A stretch of 64,000 nt of DNA from Candidatus Merdisoma merdipullorum (GTDB lineage Bacteria > Bacillota > Clostridia > Lachnospirales > Lachnospiraceae). Under the pieces are notes generated by a model that worked only from the letters and a program-made list of their open reading frames with translations, had not been told where the DNA came from and did not search any database. Made by a program: the position numbers and the translations under genes. The stretch lies in the NCBI GenBank assembly GCA_018715645.1, contig DVLE01000001.1, forward strand, positions 124,001 through 188,000, in the 5' to 3' direction. Positions 26,046 to 35,071 of this stretch are shown here, one piece after another (position 1 is the first letter of the stretch; every line of letters begins with the position of its first letter).

Positions 26046-27209
26046 TTGAAATTACTGGAATATAAGGCAAAGGAACTCTTTGACAAATACGGCGTTCCCA
26101 CTATGAACGGCTGTGTCATCGATTCCTCCGAGAACATGGAAGAGGAAATCGCAAAGGCTGGCCTTTCCTATCCTGTGGTTGTGAAAGCACAGGTGCAGAT
26201 CGGCGGCCGCGGCAAGGCGGGAGGCATCCGCTTTGCCGACACACCTGAGGAAGCAAAAAAGCACTGCGAAGATCTTCTGTTTACTGAACTTCGCGGTTAC
26301 AAAGTAAATCAGCTTCTGATCGTGGAGAAATCCGAGAACAACAAGACCGAGCTGTATCTTTCCATTATGCTCGATCGTCTGACCAAATGCCCGATGATCA
26401 TCTTCTCCGCAAACGGCGGTATGGAGATCGAACAGACAGCAAAGGAAGATCCGGATAAGATCATTAAGCTTACCATTGATCCCTTCGTGGGCGTCAAGGA
26501 TTATATGGCTGCTTATCTGCTCTCTAAATCCGGTATGGATATGAGCTATAAAAAGCAGCTCACCGATATGCTTACCAAGCTGTACGCCGCTTTTATGGAC
26601 TATAGCTGTATGCTGCTTGAGATCAATCCTCTGGTTATTAACGCCGAAGATAAGCTTGTAGCTCTGGACGGAAAGGTGGACATCGACGACAGCGCTCTGT
26701 TCCGTCTGCCTGACATTAAAGAATTTGCAGACAAACTGCAGCCGGACAATCCTCTGATTAAGGAAGCGGCAGCTTACAATTTCCTCTATATTCCCATCGA
26801 GGAAGGCGGAACCATTGCCGTAACCTCCAACGGTTCCGGTATGCTGATGAGCTGTATCGATCTGATTTCCAAAGAAGGAATGAAGGTGGGCGCGGCCCTG
26901 GATCTGGGCGGAGGCGCTACTGCGGACCGAATCAAAGAGGCGATCCGTATTCTGTTCTCCACTCCTGGCATTAAAGCCGTACTGATCAATATCTTCGGCG
27001 GCATTACCCGCTGCGACGAAGTGGCCGGAGGCGTGAAGCTGGCTCTGGAGGGACAGCATCAGGACAAGATCGTCGTAGTCCGCATGGAAGGAACCAACAA
27101 AGAAAAGGGACTCGAAATCATCGGCAGCATCAAAGGTGTGGACATCGTATCTGTTCCCGGTTTGCGGGAATGTGTAAAGGCTCTTGCAGATAGGAGGGAC
27201 AGATTATGA
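26046..27209 (+). CDS. ADP-forming acyl-CoA synthetase, beta (SucC-like) subunit
   Basis: This is the beta subunit of a succinyl-CoA-synthetase-type enzyme, 387 residues. Its N-terminal ATP-grasp domain (KAQVQIGGRGKAGGIRFA near 42-60, LEINPLVI near 200) is followed by the ligase domain with GGGATADRI and NIFGGITRCDEVAGG. The start is a TTG, six bases after the dehydrogenase stop, with only a G-run (TGGGGG) as ribosome site, so translation probably depends on coupling. With the alpha subunit it would convert acyl-CoA, ADP and phosphate to acid, CoA and ATP. The operon setting argues against a citric-acid-cycle role. Confidence 0.88.
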   Translation: MKLLEYKAKELFDKYGVPTMNGCVIDSSENMEEEIAKAGLSYPVVVKAQVQIGGRGKAGGIRFADTPEEAKKHCEDLLFTELRGYKVNQLLIVEKSENNKTELYLSIMLDRLTKCPMIIFSANGGMEIEQTAKEDPDKIIKLTIDPFVGVKDYMAAYLLSKSGMDMSYKKQLTDMLTKLYAAFMDYSCMLLEINPLVINAEDKLVALDGKVDIDDSALFRLPDIKEFADKLQPDNPLIKEAAAYNFLYIPIEEGGTIAVTSNGSGMLMSCIDLISKEGMKVGAALDLGGGATADRIKEAIRILFSTPGIKAVLINIFGGITRCDEVAGGVKLALEGQHQDKIVVVRMEGTNKEKGLEIIGSIKGVDIVSVPGLRECVKALADRRDRL

Positions 27210-28090
27210 GCATTTTAATCGATGAAAATACAAAATTGATCGTACAGGGCATTACAGGCCGCGAGGGTTCCTATCATACCGAGCAGATGCTGAACTACGG
27301 CACAAAGGTCGTAGGAGGCGTTACGCCGGGCAAGGGAGGCCAGGAAGTATGCGGCGTTCCTGTATTCAATACCGTAAAGGAAGCCATGGCCGCCACAGGG
27401 GCGGATGCAACCGTTATCTTTGTTCCGGCCAAGTTCATGAAGGATTCCGTTCTGGAAGCCATCGACGCAGGCATGAAAATGGTCTTCACCATCGCCGAGC
27501 ATGTGCCGGTACACGATATGATGTTCTGCTATCATCTGGCAAAAGCCAGAGGCGTGAAGCTGTTCGGACCCAACTCTTTCGGCGTTATCTCTCCGGGCAA
27601 GACGAAGGCAGGCTTTATGGCAGGCTATTTCTTCTCCCCCGGAAACGTGGGCGTCATGAGCCGAAGCGCTACCAACTGCTATGAGACCGTCAAGATGCTG
27701 ACCGACAACGGCATCGGACAGTCTACCTGCGTAGGCGTAGGCGGCGATATGATTCCCGGAACCACCTTCGTAGAGCTTCTTCCCGATTTTGAAGCCGATC
27801 CCGATACAAAGGCCGTCGTGATCATCGGAGAAATCGGAGGCAGCGAAGAAGAGCTGGCCGCCGCTTATATCAAAGAGCATTTTTCCAAGCCGGTCGTAGC
27901 CCTGATCGCAGGCAAGAACGCTCCCAAGGGCCGCAGCATGGGGCACGCAGGCGCGATTGTCTCCGCTGACGGAACGGGAAGCGCCGAGAATAAGGAGAAG
28001 GTTCTTCGCGAAGCGGGCGTATACATCGCCGACAGTACCCAGCATATCGTAGATATTCTGCTGGATCTGAAAAAGGAAGGACGGATTTAA
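27206..28090 (+). CDS. ADP-forming acyl-CoA synthetase, alpha (SucD-like) subunit
   Basis: This 294-residue alpha subunit has the phosphohistidine His247 in [12 protein letters not shown] and a CoA-binding N-terminal Rossmann domain ([17 protein letters not shown]). The segment usually reading SRSGTLTYE in true succinyl-CoA synthetases is SRSATNCYE here, and GPNCPG is GPNSFG. Changes at these substrate-side loops suggest an acyl group other than succinyl. It overlaps the beta gene by ATGA. It ends the rightward operon just before a strong terminator. Confidence 0.88.
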   Translation: MSILIDENTKLIVQGITGREGSYHTEQMLNYGTKVVGGVTPGKGGQEVCGVPVFNTVKEAMAATGADATVIFVPAKFMKDSVLEAIDAGMKMVFTIAEHVPVHDMMFCYHLAKARGVKLFGPNSFGVISPGKTKAGFMAGYFFSPGNVGVMSRSATNCYETVKMLTDNGIGQSTCVGVGGDMIPGTTFVELLPDFEADPDTKAVVIIGEIGGSEEELAAAYIKEHFSKPVVALIAGKNAPKGRSMGHAGAIVSADGTGSAENKEKVLREAGVYIADSTQHIVDILLDLKKEGRI

Positions 28091-28129
28091 CATCCTTTAA
28101 TCATATCTCTTTCACTCATAGTTTACGTG

Positions 28130-28199
28130 CAACGCAAAAGAAAGAGGGTATCCCGGAAGTCTTTTCCATGACATCCGAGATACCCTCTTTCTTGCGTTG
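28130..28199. terminator. Bidirectional terminator
   Basis: AGAAAGAGGGTATC pairs exactly with GATACCCTCTTTCT, extended by outer GCAA/TTGC pairing, between two convergent operons. A- and T-rich flanks on both sides let it end transcription from either strand. Confidence 0.85.
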
Positions 28200-28204
28200 T
28201 CTCT

Positions 28205-29701
28205 CTATCCTTTCAGCACTCTTTCCGTATACACTTTGATCTTCGGTTCCGTTCCGGAAGGCCGGATCTGCGCCTGAGAGCCGTCCTCCATCCAAAGCTG
28301 GAGCACATTGGAGGCCGGAATGCCATCAATGCCGTCTTTGTAGTCTTTATAACGCACCACCTTGGAACCGGCAAACTTCATTCCTTCCGGGCTCTGAAGC
28401 CCTTCGCGAATCCGGCTCATACGGCGGTCCGCCTCGTCCCCGGTAAATTCGTAGGTCTTAAGTCCTGTTTCATAGTGACCGTACGTTTTATACAAGTCGT
28501 CCAGAGCATCCCAGAGCGTCTTTCCCTGAGCCTTGCAGGTATCCGCCAGCTCACAGATCAGCATGGCCGCTCCCACTCCGTCTTTGTCACGTACATAGCT
28601 TCCGGGCAGATACCCACAGCTTTCCTCGAAGCCAAACACATAGCGGTCCGCCTCTCCGGCCTTTTCCAGCCGTCCGATCTCCGAACCGATCCACTTAAAG
28701 CCAGTCAGCGTCTGAATCACCTCAGCGCCATAATGTTCCGCAATCCGATCCGTCATAGACGTGCTGACAATCGTCCGTATTACGAGGGGGCGCTCCGGCA
28801 TTGTGCCGGCTTCCTGCCTGCTTCTCAGAACATACTCAAGCAGCAGAATCCCCACCTGGTTCCCATTCAGCCTTTCGTACTTTCCATTCTTTTTCGCCAC
28901 GACGCCCAGGCGATCGCTGTCCGGATCTGTGGCAATCAGCAGATCGGCGTCCGTCTTTTCACACCACCTGATTCCCAGCTCCAGAGCCTTGGGATCCTCA
29001 GGATTCGGATAGGGGCAGGTCGGAAAATCGCCGTTCGGCTTCGCCTGCTCCGCCACAATCTGCAGATTTTTCACGCCGATATATTTGAGAATGCTGGTCA
29101 CACAGGTAAGCCCTGCTCCATATAAAGGCGTATAAACCACCTTCAGGTCAGAGGTCAGCGCTTTCTTTGTGCGCTTGCGGATAATCGCGGCCAGAAAGGC
29201 CTTGATAGTCTTCTCATCTATAAATACAATTCTGCCTTCTTCCAGAAAATCTTCAAAACTTCTTGCATCATCCGCTTCGCTTCTGTCCGCATCCCAGATA
29301 TGCTTCTGTATCCTGTCGGCAGCCTCGCTGGTCACCTGACAGCCGTCAGAGCCGTATACCTTGTAGCCGTTATATTCCCTTGGATTGTGACTGGCCGTCA
29401 CGCAGATTCCTACGGTACATTTCAAATGGCGTACCGCGAACGAAAGAGCCGGCGTCGGCGTCAGCTTCGGATAGATATAGGCGCGGCAGCCCTTTAAGGC
29501 CAGCACTCTTGCCGCTTCTCTCGCGAATTCCTCCGAGTGATTCCGGCTGTCATAGGCAATAGCCGCGCTTGGATTATCACTCTGTTCCTTTGCATAGGCC
29601 GCCACACCCAGGGTGGCTTCCTGAATAGTTTCCAGATTCAAATGATCCGGTCCTGGTCCCATCGTGGCACGCAGACCGCCCGTCCCGAATTTCAGATTCA
29701 T
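28205..29701 (-). CDS. Phosphoglucomutase / phosphomannomutase
   Basis: This alpha-D-phosphohexomutase has 498 residues. The phosphoserine is Ser104 in VTASHNPREYNGYK, the magnesium loop is ATDPDSDRLG, the sugar loop is GFEESCGY and the phosphate loop is RPSGTEPKIKVY. The protein opens directly at LKFGTGGLRA, whereas usual Firmicutes PgcA-type enzymes have about 40 extra residues first; a GAGGTATAGGAC site supports this short start. As last gene of the GDP-fucose operon it probably converts mannose-6-P to mannose-1-P, though glucose phosphates may also be used. Confidence 0.9.
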   Translation of the reverse strand: MNLKFGTGGLRATMGPGPDHLNLETIQEATLGVAAYAKEQSDNPSAAIAYDSRNHSEEFAREAARVLALKGCRAYIYPKLTPTPALSFAVRHLKCTVGICVTASHNPREYNGYKVYGSDGCQVTSEAADRIQKHIWDADRSEADDARSFEDFLEEGRIVFIDEKTIKAFLAAIIRKRTKKALTSDLKVVYTPLYGAGLTCVTSILKYIGVKNLQIVAEQAKPNGDFPTCPYPNPEDPKALELGIRWCEKTDADLLIATDPDSDRLGVVAKKNGKYERLNGNQVGILLLEYVLRSRQEAGTMPERPLVIRTIVSTSMTDRIAEHYGAEVIQTLTGFKWIGSEIGRLEKAGEADRYVFGFEESCGYLPGSYVRDKDGVGAAMLICELADTCKAQGKTLWDALDDLYKTYGHYETGLKTYEFTGDEADRRMSRIREGLQSPEGMKFAGSKVVRYKDYKDGIDGIPASNVLQLWMEDGSQAQIRPSGTEPKIKVYTERVLKG

Positions 29702-29715
29702 GTCCTATACCTCGC

Positions 29716-30564
29716 TTACCTTATAGTATGCTCCCTCGGAGCCGCTGAAGAAACCAGCAGCTTAAGCTTTCCTTCTATCCGATAGAAATCCATGCCCTCC
29801 GGCAAATACACGCTGTCTCCGGGACGAAGCTCCATCTCCATACCGTCCAGCAGCCTTCCCTCCCCTTCCAAAACCAACAGGGACAGAAAGCCATCCAGCG
29901 TATCCGATTCAAGGCTTTTTTCTATCTTGTATAATTGTACCACAAAATAAGGACATTGCACTAATAAAGTTCTGGAATACCCATTTTTTTGTACTGTAAA
30001 TCCCGTCGGATGATGTCCTGCCAGCGGCGGCATAAAACCAGCCACCTGCTCCGCCTTGTCTATGTGGAGTTCCCGCCTGCGATGCTCATTGTCCTCCCGA
30101 TCGTAATCATAGACGCGGTACGTCACGTCTGAACTTTGCTGTATCTCCGCCACCGTAATGCCGGCGCCGATGGCATGCACAAGGCCCGCCGGAATATAAA
30201 AGACGTCGCCCCTTTTTACAGGAACCTTGCGGCAAACCTCCAGAATCGTCCCGTTGCGGATCCGTTTTCGGAACTCCTCAGCGGAAATCCTGTGCTTCAG
30301 TCCATAATAAAGATATGCGCCCGGTCCGCAGTCCAGTACATACCACATCTCCGTCTTTCCGCTTTTCTTTTCCTTCTCCCTGGCAAATGTATCTCCCGGA
30401 TGCACCTGCACCGAGAGAGCTTCCCTTGCTCTGATGATCTTGATCAGCAGCGGACAGTCCTCCATACCCTCCTGAAGCCAGGAGAGCATCCAGTCCTCGG
30501 TTCCCCAGATATACTCCTTTCTCACAGGCTGCAGCTTTCTAGGCGTCGGCTTTTCCGTTTTCAT
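29716..30564 (-). CDS. manA: Mannose-6-phosphate isomerase, class I
   Basis: This is a zinc-dependent cupin isomerase linking fructose-6-P and mannose-6-P, 282 residues, like the compact Bacillus forms. Zinc-site elements are LSVQVHPGD (Gln and His), KTEMWYVL (Glu) and [12 protein letters not shown] (His). The start overlaps the fcl stop by ATGA. It supplies mannose-6-P to the neighbouring mutase and guanylyltransferase, feeding GDP-mannose and GDP-fucose synthesis. Confidence 0.92.
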   Translation of the reverse strand: MKTEKPTPRKLQPVRKEYIWGTEDWMLSWLQEGMEDCPLLIKIIRAREALSVQVHPGDTFAREKEKKSGKTEMWYVLDCGPGAYLYYGLKHRISAEEFRKRIRNGTILEVCRKVPVKRGDVFYIPAGLVHAIGAGITVAEIQQSSDVTYRVYDYDREDNEHRRRELHIDKAEQVAGFMPPLAGHHPTGFTVQKNGYSRTLLVQCPYFVVQLYKIEKSLESDTLDGFLSLLVLEGEGRLLDGMEMELRPGDSVYLPEGMDFYRIEGKLKLLVSSAAPREHTIR

Positions 30565-31547
30565 CGTTGTGCAAAATCTCCCGTCTCATACCGCTTACAG
30601 AACCATTCATAGGTCTTCTTAAGTCCGGTCTCCAGATCAATCTTCGGTTCCCAGCCTGCCGCCCGGATCCTGCTGATGTCCGTAAGCTTCCGGGGCGTTC
30701 CGTCAGGCTTTGAAGGATCGAGGACAATCGCGCCCTGATAGCCCGTCACCTTTCGGATAAGCTCCGCAAGCTCCAGAATCGTAACCTCTTTCCCATAGCC
30801 CACGTTAAAGAAATCATTTCCGTCATAGTGATCCAACAGATACAGGCAGGCGTCGGCCAGATCGTCTACGTTCAGAAACTCCCGCAGCGGCGTTCCGGTA
30901 CCCCAGACCGTGACGCATGGAGCTTCGCTTAGCTTCGCCTCGTGGAACCTGCGCATCAGCGCCGGAAGCACATGGGAATTTTCCAGAGCGAAATTGTCAT
31001 TGATCCCGTACAGATTGCAGGGCATCACGCTGATATAGTGGGTCCCATACTGACGATTGTAGTAAGCGCACATCTTAAGCCCTGCGATTTTCGCAAGAGC
31101 ATAGGCTTCATTCGTCTTTTCCAGATAGCCGGACAGCAGATACTCCTCTTTGATCGGCTGCGGGCAGTCCCGCGGATAAATGCAGGAGCTTCCCAGAAAA
31201 AGAAGCTTTTTCACCTGATTTTTATACGCGGCGTCTATCACATTGCATTCTATCTGCAGATTTTTCATAATGAAATCCGCCGGATACGTGTCGTTGGCAT
31301 AGATGCCTCCCACCTTGGCCGCCGCGAGAATCACATAGTCCGGTCTTTCCTGCCGGAAAAACTCCTCCACATCCGCCTGTCTCGTCAGATCCAGCTCCTC
31401 GTGCGTCCGTGTGAGGAGCTGCGTAAATCCTTCTTCCTCAAGCTTTCTCACAAGGGCGGAGCCTACCAGACCCCTGTGTCCCGCCACATAGATTTTTCCG
31501 TTTCTGTCAAGCGGTTTCGTGATGTTCCTCTGCGCTGTATCTTTCAT
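30561..31547 (-). CDS. fcl: GDP-L-fucose synthase
   Basis: This dual epimerase-reductase converts GDP-4-keto-6-deoxy-mannose to GDP-L-fucose with NADPH, 328 residues. It has the extended-SDR start [20 protein letters not shown], the [14 protein letters not shown] motif near residue 120 and catalytic YALAKIAG. It overlaps both neighbours by ATGA, which shows tight coupling. It completes the activated fucose pathway from Gmd; a fucosyltransferase that would use the product is not in the window. Confidence 0.95.
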   Translation of the reverse strand: MKDTAQRNITKPLDRNGKIYVAGHRGLVGSALVRKLEEEGFTQLLTRTHEELDLTRQADVEEFFRQERPDYVILAAAKVGGIYANDTYPADFIMKNLQIECNVIDAAYKNQVKKLLFLGSSCIYPRDCPQPIKEEYLLSGYLEKTNEAYALAKIAGLKMCAYYNRQYGTHYISVMPCNLYGINDNFALENSHVLPALMRRFHEAKLSEAPCVTVWGTGTPLREFLNVDDLADACLYLLDHYDGNDFFNVGYGKEVTILELAELIRKVTGYQGAIVLDPSKPDGTPRKLTDISRIRAAGWEPKIDLETGLKKTYEWFCKRYETGDFAQR

Positions 31548-32626
31548 TTTCCTTCTCCCTTTCCCCGAACTGCCATCTCCTGTTTTACCAGCTCCATATC
31601 GTGATCCGTCATAATTTTCACCAGCTCCTCAAAAGAAGTCTTGCGTGGGTTCCAGCCCAGGAGTTCCTTTGCCTTCGTCGGATCGCCAAGAAGCAGATCC
31701 ACTTCGGCCGGCCGGAAAAATTCCGGCGACACCTCCACAAGCACACGGCCCGTTGCAGTGTCGATCCCCTTTTCCTCCACGCCCTCGCCTTCCCAGCGAA
31801 GTTCTATCCCCGCATAAGCGAAGGCCGCCTGCGCAAACTCACGTACAGTCCGCGTCTCTCCTGTGGCAATCACAAAATCCTCCGGCTTGTCATGCTGCAG
31901 AATCATCCACATACATTCCACATAATCCTTGGCATATCCCCAGTCGCGCTTGGCGTCCAGATTGCCAAGATACAGCTTTTCCTGACGGCCAGCCGCAATA
32001 TTCGCGACGGCAAGCGTTATTTTTCTCGTCACAAAGGTTTCTCCCCTGCGCTCAGACTCATGGTTAAAGAGAATGCCATTTACCGCGTACATCCCATATG
32101 CCTCCCGGTAATGGCGCGTAATCCAGTAGCCGTAGAGCTTCGCCACCGCGTACGGAGAACGGGGATGGAAGGGCGTCGTCTCTTTCTGAGGAATCTCCTC
32201 CACCTTTCCGAAAAGCTCCGAGGTAGACGCCTGATAGATCCTCGTCGTCTCCGCAAGACCGGCGACGCGCACGGCTTCCAGGATCCTTAAGACGCCGAGT
32301 CCGTCGGCATTCGCCGTGTATTCCGGCTCCTCAAAGGATACCGCCACATGGGACTGGGCCGCCAGATTATAGACTTCATCCGGGCGGATTTCCAGCATCA
32401 GGCGGACCAGATTCATGGAATCCGTCATGTCGCCGTAGACCAGATGCAGGCCTTCTCCCTTCCGTTCTCTCTCCTGCAGAAGATGCCGGATACGTTCCTC
32501 CGTATTGGTGGAACCCCGCCGAAACAGTCCATATACCTGGTACCCCTTCTCCAGAAGAAATTCTGCCAGATAGGAGCCGTCCTGCCCCGTGATTCCCGTG
32601 ATTAACGCTGTCTTCTTCTTATTCAT
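31544..32626 (-). CDS. gmd: GDP-mannose 4,6-dehydratase
   Basis: This extended SDR dehydrates GDP-mannose to GDP-4-keto-6-deoxy-D-mannose, 360 residues. Hallmarks are [20 protein letters not shown] at the N-terminus, [11 protein letters not shown] near residue 40, the [10 protein letters not shown] motif and catalytic [20 protein letters not shown] precedes the ATG. It sits between manC and fcl in the standard order of the GDP-fucose route. Confidence 0.96.
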   Translation of the reverse strand: MNKKKTALITGITGQDGSYLAEFLLEKGYQVYGLFRRGSTNTEERIRHLLQERERKGEGLHLVYGDMTDSMNLVRLMLEIRPDEVYNLAAQSHVAVSFEEPEYTANADGLGVLRILEAVRVAGLAETTRIYQASTSELFGKVEEIPQKETTPFHPRSPYAVAKLYGYWITRHYREAYGMYAVNGILFNHESERRGETFVTRKITLAVANIAAGRQEKLYLGNLDAKRDWGYAKDYVECMWMILQHDKPEDFVIATGETRTVREFAQAAFAYAGIELRWEGEGVEEKGIDTATGRVLVEVSPEFFRPAEVDLLLGDPTKAKELLGWNPRKTSFEELVKIMTDHDMELVKQEMAVRGKGEGK

Positions 32627-32670
32627 AAGCTTCTCCTGTTCGCTTTGTTTTCGCGGCTTTGGCCGCCTTC

Positions 32671-34032
32671 TTATAAGATATGGCTCAGTTCAATCTCGTC
32701 CCACTCGAAGGTAATTCGGTTGATGTCCTCATTTCCCACGCTGGCGCCCACATGGATCTCAATATACTCAAAATCCCGGAACGCCTTCACCGCATGTCTC
32801 TGGTTTTTGCGGATGCAGACCGCCTTGCCCTGGCTCAGCGGAATCTTCGTCCCTTCCAGAATCAGTTCTCCGGATCCGCTTAAAATGGTCCAAATCTCAT
32901 CCCGGTTTTTATGAAAATGATAGCTGGACGTCATTCCGTCATAAATGTGTATTTTGCGCGTCAGCGTAGAAAGGCCCTGATACCGGCTGGAATCCAGCGT
33001 CTCCAAAGTTCCCCAGCGCCGCTCCTCGAACATCGGCCTGGAATCAAAGGAAGCCGCCACCTCCTTTACGCGGGCGCTCTGGCTTTTCTCTGTCACCAGA
33101 ATACCGTCCTGAGCAGCCACCACAACCAGATCCTTGACGCCCAGGACCGCCACAGGCGCCTTCAGTTCGTTGACAACCTGGGTATTCTCGCAGCTTTCAT
33201 CGAGAACTACGTTTCCAACCGTATCCGTACTCATCTGATCCGCCAGAGCGTCCCAGGTTCCCAGGTCCTTCCAGTATCCATGAAATTCCACTGCCGCCAG
33301 ATTTTCCGCTTTTTCCAAAACTTCGTAATCGAAGCTGATTCTCGGAAGCCTGTCATAGGAGGCGCAGAGTCCCTCATAATCCTTCGGTGCCCCGCAGCCT
33401 TCCGCCCGCTTCAGCATATCTCCGATGCGCACACAGAATACGCCGCAGTTCCACAGCGCTCCCTGGCCCATCAGCTCTCTGGCCTGATCCTCATCCGGCT
33501 TTTCCGCAAAGCCTTTAACCTTTATCCAGCCATCCTCCCTCTCTCCGGGCAGAATGTAACCGTATTTTATGGAGGGATAGCCGGGGACAGCCCCCATAAG
33601 CCCCACCTCCGCGCCGGAACGGCGCATCACATCTTCCAGACTTTTTACAGTTTCAAAATACGAACCTTCGGTGTAGGGATCTACAGGCATAATCGCGGCA
33701 TAGTCATCCTCGGAGGCTCCGCCCTTGCTGTAAAGCCAGGCGCAGGAAAGCAGCACGGCCGCAAAGGTATCTCGCGCTTCGGGTTCCACAGCGATCTCGG
33801 CTTCCCGGACCTGGCTTTTAATCAGTTCCACTTGTTCTCTGCCCGCCGTGATAACCGTCGTCTGCGCCATCCCGGCTTCCTCAAGCTGATCCCATACCCG
33901 CTGCAGCATGGAGCATCGCTCCATGGAATTTGTTTCCCTGTTGACCAGCTTCAGGTATTGCTTGGGACGCGCCTCATTGGACAGGGGCCAAAGTCTTTTT
34001 CCGGAACCCCCGGACAACAGCACATAGTACAT
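32671..34032 (-). CDS. manC: Mannose-1-phosphate guanylyltransferase
   Basis: This enzyme forms GDP-mannose from mannose-1-P and GTP, 453 residues. The nucleotidyltransferase motif is [20 protein letters not shown] and the sugar-binding motif is FAEKPDED. The C-terminal cupin-like tail (about 350-450) contains [15 protein letters not shown], as in bifunctional ManC/RfbM forms, though the isomerase role is probably taken by the separate manA. It is the first gene of the five-gene operon and is divergent from an AraC regulator. AAAGGATGAG precedes the ATG. Confidence 0.93.
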   Translation of the reverse strand: MYYVLLSGGSGKRLWPLSNEARPKQYLKLVNRETNSMERCSMLQRVWDQLEEAGMAQTTVITAGREQVELIKSQVREAEIAVEPEARDTFAAVLLSCAWLYSKGGASEDDYAAIMPVDPYTEGSYFETVKSLEDVMRRSGAEVGLMGAVPGYPSIKYGYILPGEREDGWIKVKGFAEKPDEDQARELMGQGALWNCGVFCVRIGDMLKRAEGCGAPKDYEGLCASYDRLPRISFDYEVLEKAENLAAVEFHGYWKDLGTWDALADQMSTDTVGNVVLDESCENTQVVNELKAPVAVLGVKDLVVVAAQDGILVTEKSQSARVKEVAASFDSRPMFEERRWGTLETLDSSRYQGLSTLTRKIHIYDGMTSSYHFHKNRDEIWTILSGSGELILEGTKIPLSQGKAVCIRKNQRHAVKAFRDFEYIEIHVGASVGNEDINRITFEWDEIELSHIL

Positions 34033-34194
34033 AAGCTCATCCTTTCCGATTTACTGACTGTTCGTTGTGAACAGCAATACTGTATTTTATTGTGAATTAC
34101 TTTTTCTATTTTTCTGTTGCTTTTGCAAGTATATACCTGTATATTTAGATTAACAAGTGAGTATATTGCCGAAAAGAGGTATTTTATTGCTGTC

Positions 34195-35064
34195 ATGAAA
34201 AATTACTTTGATAAATTCCCCGACTCCTATGTGGAAAGCTCCCGGCGCATGATCCAGACGCCCAGCTCCTTTGCGCGCTCCGCCTTTTTCTATGTGCAGG
34301 AAACCGGCTATCTCAAGCTTCGGGAAAGCCATGTGGCCCGGCGAAAAAATCTGGAATCCTATCTCGTGGTGCTTGTTCTCTCAGGAAAAGGGATTCTCAT
34401 GTATGATGGAAAACTTTATGAACTGAAAAAAGGTTCCTGTTTCTTTATCGACTGTATGATCCCCTATTATCACCAGAGCAGCGACGACGATCCCTGGGAG
34501 CTTGTCTGGGTCCATTTTCATGGAGCGACCTCCGGAGAATATTACCGCTATTTCTCCGCCAACAGCCTTCCTGTCATCTCTCCCGCCAGTTTTTCTGAAC
34601 TGAAAGATAAGATGACCAGCCTGCTTGATGTGAATACGGTCTCTGATCTTCAGGCGGAGATCGCCTCTTCCCGCCTTATTGTAGATATTCTTTCCATTTT
34701 GCTGCAGGACATTACGGGGGGAATAAAAGAAAAGCACCCCGGCCGTCAGAAAATGGCCGAAGTGCGAAAGTATCTCGACGAACATTATACAGAAAAATTT
34801 TCCCTTGATGATTTGTCTGAGCGCTTCTTTATCAGCAAATACCATCTGTCGCGGGAATTTCACCAGTATTACGGGATCACCCTGAACCAGTATGTGATTT
34901 CCCGGCGTATCACCCAGGCAAAAAAGCTTCTCCGCTTCTCCGACTATACCCTGGATGAAGTCGCCCGAAGCTGTGGCTTCTATGACGCAAGCTATCTGAA
35001 CCGTCAGTTCAAAAACTCCGAGACAATCACCGCCTCGGAGTTCCGTAAGAAATGGATCAACTGA
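34195..35064 (+). CDS. AraC-family transcriptional regulator
   Basis: This regulator has a cupin-type N-terminal ligand domain (YLVVLVLSGKGILMYDGK near residue 50) and a C-terminal AraC HTH (FSLDDLSERFFISKYHLSREF, then LDEVARSCGFYDASYLNRQFK). I chose the ATG after AAAAGAGGT, although the spacing is long (about 14 bases); an extended frame starting 26 codons earlier has no ribosome site. It is divergent from the GDP-fucose operon and convergent with a sugar-binding lipoprotein gene, so it could regulate either. The ligand is unknown. Confidence 0.85.
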   Translation: MKNYFDKFPDSYVESSRRMIQTPSSFARSAFFYVQETGYLKLRESHVARRKNLESYLVVLVLSGKGILMYDGKLYELKKGSCFFIDCMIPYYHQSSDDDPWELVWVHFHGATSGEYYRYFSANSLPVISPASFSELKDKMTSLLDVNTVSDLQAEIASSRLIVDILSILLQDITGGIKEKHPGRQKMAEVRKYLDEHYTEKFSLDDLSERFFISKYHLSREFHQYYGITLNQYVISRRITQAKKLLRFSDYTLDEVARSCGFYDASYLNRQFKNSETITASEFRKKWIN

Positions 35065-35071
35065 GCATCCA

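Noticed and set aside
24675..28090. Acylating dehydrogenase plus ligase considered as part of a bacterial microcompartment
   Set aside because: No shell proteins, encapsulation peptide, phosphotransacylase or cobalamin enzymes are encoded in the window.
26046..28090. SucC/SucD pair considered as the citric-acid-cycle succinyl-CoA synthetase
   Set aside because: No other cycle enzymes are nearby, the operon partners are catabolic, and the alpha subunit's substrate loops differ from the usual sequence.
32911..34095. A 394-codon plus-strand frame opposite manC
   Set aside because: It is antisense to a full-length guanylyltransferase with all motifs. No start signal or homology is visible.
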